Positions 1-6,162 of a DNA stretch of 18,342 bases are shown here, piece by piece. This stretch comes from JAFAZI01 sp035501255 (lineage in GTDB: Bacteria; Actinomycetota; Actinomycetes; JAFAQI01): the NCBI GenBank assembly GCA_035501255.1, contig DATJWM010000080.1, positions 1-18,342 of the forward strand, read 5' to 3'. The translations under genes and the position numbers were made by a program. The notes beneath the pieces were generated by a model, which searched no databases, was not told the DNA's origin, and saw only the letters and a program-made list of their open reading frames with translations. Positions within the stretch are counted from its first letter, which is position 1; the number at the start of each line of letters is the position of its first letter.

Positions 1-1053
1 TCGTTGGAGGCGCAGCGGGTGGCTTCGGCGACGGAGCGGGACCGGTTGAAGTCGACCGTGGATGAGCTGTCCGCGGCGTTGGCGCAGGCCGCGCAGGGCG
101 ACCTGTCGGTGCATGTCGAGGCCGACGCGGACGCGCAGTCCGGCGCCGAGGAGCAGCTGGTCCGCCTCGCCGGAGCCTTCGACGAGACGTTGGGGAACCT
201 GCGCAGCCTGGTCGGACAGGTCCGCGGCGGCGGGGAACAGATCGTCGCCGCAGCGGTCGAGCTACTCGCAACCGCCGAGGAACACGCCGTGTCCGCCACC
301 CAGCAGTCCTCCGCGGTCACCGAAACCACCTCCACGATCGAAGAGCTCGCCGCCACCGCCGCCCAGATCGCCGAAACCTCCGAAGCGGTCGCCCGCTACG
401 CCGCCGAAACGCTGCGGCACGCCGAAGACGGCCGCAAAGCCGTCTCCGCCAGCGTCGACGCCATGGACACCATCGCCGCCCGCGTCGACCAGATCGGCGG
501 CCGCGCGCTGTCCCTCGGCGACAAAAGCCAAGAGATCGGCCGGATCCTCGAAGTCATCAACGACCTCGCCGACCAGACCAACCTGCTCGCCCTCAACGCC
601 GCGATCGAAGCCGCCCGCGCCGGCGAAAACGGCCGCGGGTTCGCCGTCGTCGCCTCCGAAGTCCGCAAACTCGCCGAACGCGCCCAACAATCCACCGGCC
701 AAATCCAGGCCATCGTCGCCCAGATCCAAGCCGAAACCAACGCCACCATCATCGCCAGCGAAGAAGGCGCCAAAGACGTCCGCAACGGCAGCCACCTCGC
801 CCGCGGCGTCGTCGACGCCCTCGAACGCATCAGCGGCATGGTCGACGAAACCACCACCGCCGCCAAAGAAATCTCCGTCGCCACCCAACAACAACGCTCC
901 GCCTCCGACCAAGTCGTCGCCGCCATGACCCAAGTCTCCGACGTCTCCCGCCAATACGCCGTCGGCAGCAAACAATCCGCCGCCGCCGCCGCCCAACTCA
1001 ACACCCTCGCCGCCGAACTCCGCGCCAGCATCGCCCAATTCAAAGTCGCCTAA
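1..1053 (+). CDS. Methyl-accepting chemotaxis protein, C-terminal part (5' truncated)
   Basis: Cytoplasmic end of a chemoreceptor, which would pass ligand or energy signals to CheA/CheW. The frame is open from the first base of the window, so the true start and any sensor or membrane segments lie upstream; the TTG at position 4 is only the first start-like codon. The first ~75 visible residues look like the end of a HAMP linker (motif GDLSVHVE near residue 33), followed by a long Ala/Glu/Gln-rich coiled coil. The signature hairpin tip of the MCP signalling domain is clear from about residue 183 (EVINDLADQTNLLALNAAIE, then AARAGENGRGFAVVASEVRK). It ends RASIAQFKVA with no CheR/CheB-tethering pentapeptide. 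Codon use drifts sharply within the gene: GAG, CAG and GCG are common early, but almost only GAA, CAA, AAA and GCC appear after about nt 600. Family identity is secure; the signal sensed is unknown. Confidence 0.95.
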   Translation, partial: SLEAQRVASATERDRLKSTVDELSAALAQAAQGDLSVHVEADADAQSGAEEQLVRLAGAFDETLGNLRSLVGQVRGGGEQIVAAAVELLATAEEHAVSATQQSSAVTETTSTIEELAATAAQIAETSEAVARYAAETLRHAEDGRKAVSASVDAMDTIAARVDQIGGRALSLGDKSQEIGRILEVINDLADQTNLLALNAAIEAARAGENGRGFAVVASEVRKLAERAQQSTGQIQAIVAQIQAETNATIIASEEGAKDVRNGSHLARGVVDALERISGMVDETTTAAKEISVATQQQRSASDQVVAAMTQVSDVSRQYAVGSKQSAAAAAQLNTLAAELRASIAQFKVA

Positions 1054-1180
1054 CCCCACCCCCGACACCCCACCCGGCGTTCCAGAGCACAACCACACCC
1101 CCACCCCCGCGCGTCACCACCCACAACCCCCCAACACGCCGCAGCCATGCTCACAAACGCCGCCACCACCACCCCCAAAA
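1054..1180 (+). other. C-rich, G-poor spacer after the MCP gene (possible Rho-loading region)
   Basis: About 125 nt directly after the MCP stop are dominated by C and A (runs such as CCCCACCCCC and CCACCACCACC) with few G, continuing the skew of the gene's 3' half. I see no intrinsic hairpin plus T-tract. C-rich, G-poor unstructured RNA is the known preference of Rho, so Rho-dependent termination before the kdp operon is a reasonable inference, not shown directly. Confidence 0.35.
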
Positions 1181-1264
1181 CGGCGTCACGCCGTTACGCG
1201 ACGGCGTCAGGGATGCGTTGAGATTCGCGCGCCCGCCGTCAGGGACGCGTCAGGAGCGTTGAAG
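1180..1264 (+). promoter_or_regulatory. Candidate KdpE operator: phased GCGTCAGG-like direct repeats upstream of kdp
   Basis: Boxes resembling GCGT(C/T)(A/G)GGGA begin at 1204 (GCGTCAGGGA), 1215 (GCGTTGAGAT), 1236 (CCGTCAGGGA), 1247 (GCGTCAGGA) and 1256 (GCGTTGAAG). Weaker ones start at 1183 (GCGTCA) and 1191 (CCGTTA). Two neighbouring pairs are exactly 11 bp apart and the two pairs are offset by 32 bp, about three helical turns. OmpR/PhoB-family regulators, to which KdpE belongs, typically bind tandem direct repeats with about 10-11 bp spacing. A perfect short palindrome, ACGGCGT-C-ACGCCGT, lies at 1180-1194. No convincing -35/-10 pair was found, so the promoter position is not assigned. Confidence 0.45.
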
Positions 1265-1294
1265 ACGCGGACCTACCGGGCGAACACTGCACGC

Positions 1295-1378
1295 ATGGCT
1301 GATCTTGTGTTCGTCATCGTGACGGTCGCGGTCTTCGCACTCTTCGCGTTGATCGCCAAGGGGGTCGAGCGGCTATGA
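1295..1378 (+). CDS. Small hydrophobic membrane microprotein upstream of kdpF (27 aa)
   Basis: An ATG-initiated 27-codon frame reads MADLVFVIVTVAVFALFALI followed by AKGVERL: one transmembrane helix with a short basic tail. Its TGA overlaps the kdpF start in an ATGA junction, and the likely kdpF ribosome site (AAGGGGG, 1358-1364) lies inside it, so the two are translationally coupled. Size and build match KdpF, the single-helix subunit stabilising the KdpFABC pump, but the sequence differs. I recall similar short frames ahead of kdpF in other actinobacteria, but this is memory and unchecked. It could be a second stabilising peptide, a KdpF duplicate or a leader peptide. No strong Shine-Dalgarno precedes it; GGGCG at about 1278-1282 is the nearest purine-rich run. 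Confidence 0.6.
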   Translation: MADLVFVIVTVAVFALFALIAKGVERL

Positions 1379-1464
1379 CCGCCGAGAACCTCATCGGACT
1401 TCTGCTGTCAATCGGGGTCGCGGTCTACCTCGTGTTCGCGCTGATCTTCCCGGAGCGGTTCTGA
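1375..1464 (+). CDS. kdpF: KdpF, small stabilising subunit of the K+-transporting P-type ATPase
   Basis: A 29-residue single-helix protein (MTAENLIGLLLSIGVAVYLV, then FALIFPERF), too short for most gene finders. Length matches E. coli KdpF (29 aa), and the Y-L-V-x-A-L-I-x-P-E-x-F ending is typical of the family. KdpF sits in the membrane beside KdpA and stabilises the KdpFABC complex. It overlaps the upstream microprotein (ATGA, 1375-1378), and its TGA shares one base with the kdpA ATG (TGATG, 1462-1466). Position directly before kdpA confirms the identity. Confidence 0.9.
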   Translation: MTAENLIGLLLSIGVAVYLVFALIFPERF

Positions 1465-3125
1465 TGGGTACGACGACCGCCGGCATCATCTTCATCGTCA
1501 CGCTGGTCCTCGCGCTCGCCGCGTCGTACCGACCGCTCGGCGACTACATGGCGAGGGTCTACGGCTCCGACCGGCACCTGCGGATCGAACGCGGGATCTA
1601 CCGGCTCTCCGGTGTGAACCCGGACACCGACCAGACGTGGGGCGCCTACCTGCGCAGCGTGCTTGCCTTCTCGGCGATCTCGGTGCTGATTGTCTACCTA
1701 ATCCTTCGCGCGCAGGGCCACCTTCCCTTCAGCCTCGGTTTCGGCGGCATGCACGCGAGCCAGGCGTTCAACACCGCGGCGAGCTTCACCACCAACACGA
1801 ACTGGCAGTCCTACTCGGGCGAGTCGAGCTTGGGCTACGCAGCGCAGATGGCCGGCCTCGCCGTGCAGAACTTCGTCTCCGCGGCGGTCGGTATCGCGGT
1901 CGCGATCGCTCTGGTTCGCGGTATCGCCCGTTCCCGGACCGACAAGCTCGGCAACTTCTGGGTCGACCTGGTCCGCACCTGCATCCGCATCCTGCTACCG
2001 ATCTCGGTGCTGGCGGCCATCGTCCTCATCGCCGGCGGCGCGATCCAAAACTTCCACGACGTGCACACGATTACCACGATCGCCGGAAACAAGCAGTCTC
2101 TGACCGGCGGCCCGGTGGCGAGCCAGGAGGCGATCAAGGAGCTCGGGACGAACGGCGGCGGGTTCTACAACGCCAACTCCGCGCACCCGTGGGAGAACCC
2201 GACGGCCTGGACCAACTGGTTCGAGATCTACCTCCTGCTCGTGATCGGCTTCGCCCTGCCGCGCACGTTCGGCCGGATGGTGGGCGACCGGCGGCAGGGC
2301 CTCGCGATCGTCGCGGTCATGGGTGTGCTCTTCATCGGCAGCCTCGTCACCATGAACGTCTACCAAGGCATCCACCACGGCACCGTCCCGACCTCCGTCG
2401 GCGCCGCGAGCGAGGGCGTCGAGCAACGGTTCGGCGTACCCGACTCAGCCACGTTCGCCTCGTCGACGACACTCACCTCAACCGGCGCGGTCGACTCGTT
2501 CCACGACTCCTACACCAGCCTCGGCGGCGCCGTGACCCTGCTCGACATGCAGCTCGGCGAGGTCGCTCCGGGCGGCACCGGATCCGGTCTGTACGGGATG
2601 CTCGTGGTCGCGATCATCACCGTGTTCGTGGCCGGCCTCATGGTCGGACGAACTCCGGAGTACGTGAAGAAAAAGATCGCGGCTCGCGAAATGAAGTTCG
2701 CGTCGCTGTACTTCCTCACGACGCCGATGTTCGTCCTGGTCGGCACCGGGATCGCGATGGCGATGCCCGGCCAGCGAGCGGCGATGCTCAACACCGGTGC
2801 GCACGGCTTCTCCGAGGTCCTGTACGCCTTCACCTCTGCCGGCAACAACAACGGCTCGGCGTTCGCGGGCATCAGCGTCAACACCACCTGGTACAACACC
2901 GCACTGGGTCTGGTGATGCTCGGCGCCCGGTTCATCCCGATGATCTTCGTCCTCGGCCTCGCCGGTTCGCTCTCTCGACAACAGACCGTTCCGGTCTCCG
3001 AAGGCACGCTGCCCACACATCGCCCGCTCTTCGTCGGGATGGTGGTCGGCGTCGCCCTGATTGTCGTCGCCCTCACCTACCTGCCCGCGCTCGCACTCGG
3101 GCCGCTCGCGGAAGGCCTGCACTGA
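1464..3125 (+). CDS. kdpA: KdpA, K+-translocating subunit of the Kdp ATPase
   Basis: The 553-aa potassium-channel-like subunit (E. coli 557 aa) that binds K+ at the extracellular side and forms the first part of the translocation path. The four pore loops expected of the SKT-superfamily fold are visible: TTNTN (residues 109-113), GTNGGGFYNANS (228-239), GGTGSGLYGM (370-379) and TSAGNNNGSAF (457-467). About ten hydrophobic helices are evident. The ATG is supported by GGAG at 1452-1455, eight nt upstream, and by the TGATG overlap with kdpF; its own stop overlaps the kdpB start in the same way. Expression should follow K+ limitation through KdpDE. No missing key residue was noticed. Confidence 0.98.
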   Translation: MGTTTAGIIFIVTLVLALAASYRPLGDYMARVYGSDRHLRIERGIYRLSGVNPDTDQTWGAYLRSVLAFSAISVLIVYLILRAQGHLPFSLGFGGMHASQAFNTAASFTTNTNWQSYSGESSLGYAAQMAGLAVQNFVSAAVGIAVAIALVRGIARSRTDKLGNFWVDLVRTCIRILLPISVLAAIVLIAGGAIQNFHDVHTITTIAGNKQSLTGGPVASQEAIKELGTNGGGFYNANSAHPWENPTAWTNWFEIYLLLVIGFALPRTFGRMVGDRRQGLAIVAVMGVLFIGSLVTMNVYQGIHHGTVPTSVGAASEGVEQRFGVPDSATFASSTTLTSTGAVDSFHDSYTSLGGAVTLLDMQLGEVAPGGTGSGLYGMLVVAIITVFVAGLMVGRTPEYVKKKIAAREMKFASLYFLTTPMFVLVGTGIAMAMPGQRAAMLNTGAHGFSEVLYAFTSAGNNNGSAFAGISVNTTWYNTALGLVMLGARFIPMIFVLGLAGSLSRQQTVPVSEGTLPTHRPLFVGMVVGVALIVVALTYLPALALGPLAEGLH

Positions 3126-5251
3126 TGACCGCCACGACTGCACGAGTGGGCGCCGGCCTGCTCGACCCGAAGATGCTGTGGACCTCCGCGCCCGACGCGG
3201 TGCGCAAGCTCAACCCGGCCACGCTCTACAAGAACCCGGTCATGTTCATCGTCGAGATCGGGTCGGTCTACACGACCTGGCTGGCGATCAAGGATCCGAG
3301 CGCGTTCTCGATCATCACGACGATCTGGCTCTGGATGACCGTCCTGTTCGCCAACCTCGCCGAGGCCGTCGCCGAGGGCCGCGGAAAGGCGCAGGCCGAG
3401 ACGCTGCGCAAGGCGAAGACGACCACCATGGCGCGTCGCCTGATCGGCTGGACACCCGGAACCGACCCGGCAGCGGTCCGCGAGGAGGAGATCAGCGCGA
3501 CGACACTCGCCCAGGGCGACCACGTCGTGGTCGAGGCCGGCCAGGTCATCCCCGGTGACGGCGACGTGGTCGACGGAATCGCGAGCGTCGACGAATCCGC
3601 GATCACCGGCGAGTCAGCACCTGTGATCCGCGAGTCGGGCGGCGACCGCTCGTCCGTCACCGGTGGCACCAAGGTCCTCTCCGACCGGATCGTCGTGGAG
3701 ATCACCCAGAAGCCGGGTGAAAGCTTCATCGACCGGATGATCGCGCTGGTCGAGGGGGCGTCCAGGCAGAAGACGCCGAACGAAATCGCCCTCAACATCC
3801 TGCTGGCCTCACTCACCATCATCTTCCTGCTCGCGGTCGCGACGCTCCAGCCGTTCGCGATCTTCGCGAAGGCGCAGCAGCCCGGCCTGGCGAACTCGCT
3901 GGCCCTTACCGAGCACGGCCTGACCGGGATCGTCCTCGTCTCGCTCTTGGTCTGCCTGATCCCCACCACCATCGGGGCGCTGCTGTCCGCAATCGGGATC
4001 GCGGGCATGGACCGGCTCGTGCAGCGCAACGTCCTCGCCATGTCGGGTCGTGCGGTCGAGGCCGCAGGCGACGTCAACACGCTGCTGCTCGACAAGACCG
4101 GCACGATCACGATCGGCAACCGGGAGGCGGTCGAGTTCATCCCCGTCGACGGAGTGAGCGAGCGCGACCTCGCCGACGCCGCCCAGCTGTCCAGCCTGGC
4201 CGACGAGACCCCTGAGGGTCGCTCGATCGTCGTTCTCGCGAAGTCGACGTACGGATTGCGCGAACGGCCCCCCGGAGAGCTGCACGAAGCTTCGTTCGTT
4301 GCGTTCAGCGCGCAGACCCGGATGAGTGGCGTCGACCTGCACGAAGCAGACGGGGTCCACGAGATTCGCAAGGGCGCCGCCGCAGCGGTCCAGGACTGGG
4401 TACGCGAGTCGGGCGGACCTGCCGACGTCGAGATCAGTGAGATCGCGGACGGCATCTCCGGTGCCGGCGGCACGCCGCTCGTCGTCGCGGAGCGCACCGG
4501 CGCCGGCGCCCGCGCGCTCGGCGTCGTCCACCTCAAGGACATCGTCAAGCAGGGCATGCGGGAGCGGTTCGACGAGCTTCGCGCGATGGGCATCCGCACC
4601 GTGATGATCACCGGTGACAACCCGCTCACCGCGAAGGCGATCGCGGACGAGGCCGGGGTCGACGACTTCCTGGCCGAGGCAAAGCCCGAGGACAAGATGG
4701 CGCTGATCCGCTCCGAGCAGAGCGGCGGCAAGCTCGTCGCGATGACCGGAGACGGCACCAACGACGCGCCGGCGCTCGCGCAGGCCGACGTCGGTGTCGC
4801 GATGAACAGCGGTACGTCGGCGGCGAAGGAAGCCGGCAACATGGTCGACCTCGACTCGAACCCGACGAAGCTCATCGAGATCGTCGAGATCGGCAAGCAG
4901 CTGCTGATCACCCGCGGGTCGCTCACCACGTTCTCGATCGCGAATGACGTAGCGAAGTTCTTCGCGATCATCCCGGCGATGTTCGCGGCGGTCTACCCGG
5001 GTCTGGACAAGCTCAACATCATGCACCTGCACTCCCCGCAATCGGCGATCCTCTCCGCGGTCATCTTCAACGCCCTGGTGATCGTTGCGTTGATCCCGCT
5101 CGCCTTGCGCGGCGTGCGCTTCCGGCCCAGCAGCGCTACTCAGATGTTGCGCCGCAACCTCTATATCTACGGTCTCGGCGGCCTGATCGTGCCGTTCATC
5201 GGCATCAAGGCCATCGACCTCCTCGTGCAGTTCATCCCCGGAATCCGGTGA
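3125..5251 (+). CDS. kdpB: KdpB, catalytic P-type ATPase subunit of the Kdp complex
   Basis: A 708-aa P-type ATPase (E. coli 682 aa) whose phosphorylation cycle powers K+ uptake. Hallmarks are the actuator motif TGES (161-164), the phosphorylation motif DKTGT with D323, KGAAAAV in the nucleotide-binding domain, MITGDNP, and the hinge GDGTNDAP starting at residue 542. The TGES serine (S164) is the position equivalent to E. coli S162, known to be phosphorylated for inhibition at high K+. The ATG shares one base with the kdpA stop, and GGAAGG (3110-3115) provides the ribosome site. The frame stays open upstream to 1637, but that stretch is out-of-phase kdpA, so the start at 3125 (MTATTARVGAGLLDPKM) is preferred. 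The last codons overlap kdpC. Confidence 0.98.
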   Translation: MTATTARVGAGLLDPKMLWTSAPDAVRKLNPATLYKNPVMFIVEIGSVYTTWLAIKDPSAFSIITTIWLWMTVLFANLAEAVAEGRGKAQAETLRKAKTTTMARRLIGWTPGTDPAAVREEEISATTLAQGDHVVVEAGQVIPGDGDVVDGIASVDESAITGESAPVIRESGGDRSSVTGGTKVLSDRIVVEITQKPGESFIDRMIALVEGASRQKTPNEIALNILLASLTIIFLLAVATLQPFAIFAKAQQPGLANSLALTEHGLTGIVLVSLLVCLIPTTIGALLSAIGIAGMDRLVQRNVLAMSGRAVEAAGDVNTLLLDKTGTITIGNREAVEFIPVDGVSERDLADAAQLSSLADETPEGRSIVVLAKSTYGLRERPPGELHEASFVAFSAQTRMSGVDLHEADGVHEIRKGAAAAVQDWVRESGGPADVEISEIADGISGAGGTPLVVAERTGAGARALGVVHLKDIVKQGMRERFDELRAMGIRTVMITGDNPLTAKAIADEAGVDDFLAEAKPEDKMALIRSEQSGGKLVAMTGDGTNDAPALAQADVGVAMNSGTSAAKEAGNMVDLDSNPTKLIEIVEIGKQLLITRGSLTTFSIANDVAKFFAIIPAMFAAVYPGLDKLNIMHLHSPQSAILSAVIFNALVIVALIPLALRGVRFRPSSATQMLRRNLYIYGLGGLIVPFIGIKAIDLLVQFIPGIR

Positions 5252-6147
5252 GCCTGATGTTCCACACCCTCCCTGCCTGGATCCGCCAGCATCTCGCGGC
5301 GTTGCGGACGCTGTTGGTCCTCACCGTCATCTTCGGGATCGCCTACCCGCTCGTGATCACCGCGATCGCGCAGATCCCCGGTCTGCAACACCGGGCCGAC
5401 GGCTCGCTGATCCACGAGGGCGGCAAGGTCGTCGGCTCCGCGGTGATCGGCCAGTCGTTCACGGACGCGAACGGCAACCCGATCCCGAAGTACTTCCAGA
5501 GCCGCCCGTCGGACGCCGGCGCCGGCTACGACCCGACCGCGACCAGCGCGTCGAACCTCGGCCCGGAAAGCATCGTCGACACGCTCCCGAACCCCGCGGT
5601 GAAGGGCGACACCGGATCGCTGTCGCTGCTCAGCCAGGTCTGCTCCCGCAGCCTGGCAGTGGGTCGCCTCGAGGGCGTCGACGGGCAGCGGCCGTACTGC
5701 ACCGCGGACGGCCTCGGCGCAGTCCTGTCGGTCATCCACACAAACGGCCTCACCGGCCCGGTCTCGAAGGTGGTCAGCGTCAACCAGGCATGTCCCGCGA
5801 AGCCGTTCATCGCAACCTACGACGGCGTACCCGTGCAGTGCGCGACGTACGGCGGCAACTACGCGATCGGGCGGATCGTGCCGGTGCACGGACCTGGCAA
5901 GCCCTGGCCGCAGAACCCGGTGCCACCGGACGCCGTCACAGCGAGCGGATCCGGTCTCGACCCGGACATCTCCGTGGACTACGCCGACCTGCAAGCGCCG
6001 CGCGTCGCTCGCGCCCGCAACCTTCCGCTGGCTACCGTCGAGCATCTGATCTCGACCAACACCTCGAACCGCACACTCGGCTTCATGGGAGAACCATCGG
6101 TGAACGTGCTCCAGCTCAACCTCGCGCTCGACCGCCTCGGCACCTAA
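5248..6147 (+). CDS. kdpC: KdpC, K+-ATPase subunit C with an unusual extracellular insertion
   Basis: KdpC links KdpA and KdpB and is needed for activity and assembly; it has one N-terminal helix (here about residues 20-42) and an extracytoplasmic domain. N-terminal (GIAYPLVITAIAQ, VVGSAVIGQSF, YFQSRPS) and C-terminal (DAVTASGSGLDPDIS, RTLGFMGEPSVNVLQLNLALD) family motifs are intact. At 299 aa it is far longer than the usual ~190-220. The extra material lies roughly at residues 107-225, between the SNLGP and DAVTASGSG motifs, and contains four cysteines (132, 151, 182, 198) that could form disulfides outside the cell. The start may be GTG 5248 (GTGA overlap with kdpB) or the in-frame ATG 5257; the overlap favours GTG. 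The function of the insertion is unknown. Confidence 0.95.
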   Translation: MSLMFHTLPAWIRQHLAALRTLLVLTVIFGIAYPLVITAIAQIPGLQHRADGSLIHEGGKVVGSAVIGQSFTDANGNPIPKYFQSRPSDAGAGYDPTATSASNLGPESIVDTLPNPAVKGDTGSLSLLSQVCSRSLAVGRLEGVDGQRPYCTADGLGAVLSVIHTNGLTGPVSKVVSVNQACPAKPFIATYDGVPVQCATYGGNYAIGRIVPVHGPGKPWPQNPVPPDAVTASGSGLDPDISVDYADLQAPRVARARNLPLATVEHLISTNTSNRTLGFMGEPSVNVLQLNLALDRLGT

Positions 6148-6162
6148 CAAGTCCGGTCGACG

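Noticed and set aside
262..1104. Minus-strand Gly/Asp-rich frames over the chemoreceptor gene
   Set aside because: They result from the C-rich plus strand; composition is low-complexity and no start or domain evidence supports a gene.
1637..3124. Long open frame running into kdpB that would make a 1204-aa protein
   Set aside because: The upstream part is kdpA read in another frame: Arg/Pro/His-rich with no domain signs. kdpB starts naturally at 3125 with a ribosome site and the TGATG junction.
3268..4971. Large minus-strand open frames over kdpB (567 and 410 aa)
   Set aside because: They mirror the codon pattern of a highly conserved gene in high-GC DNA; composition is Ser/Arg/Thr- or Asp/Arg/Val-rich and no motif is recognisable.
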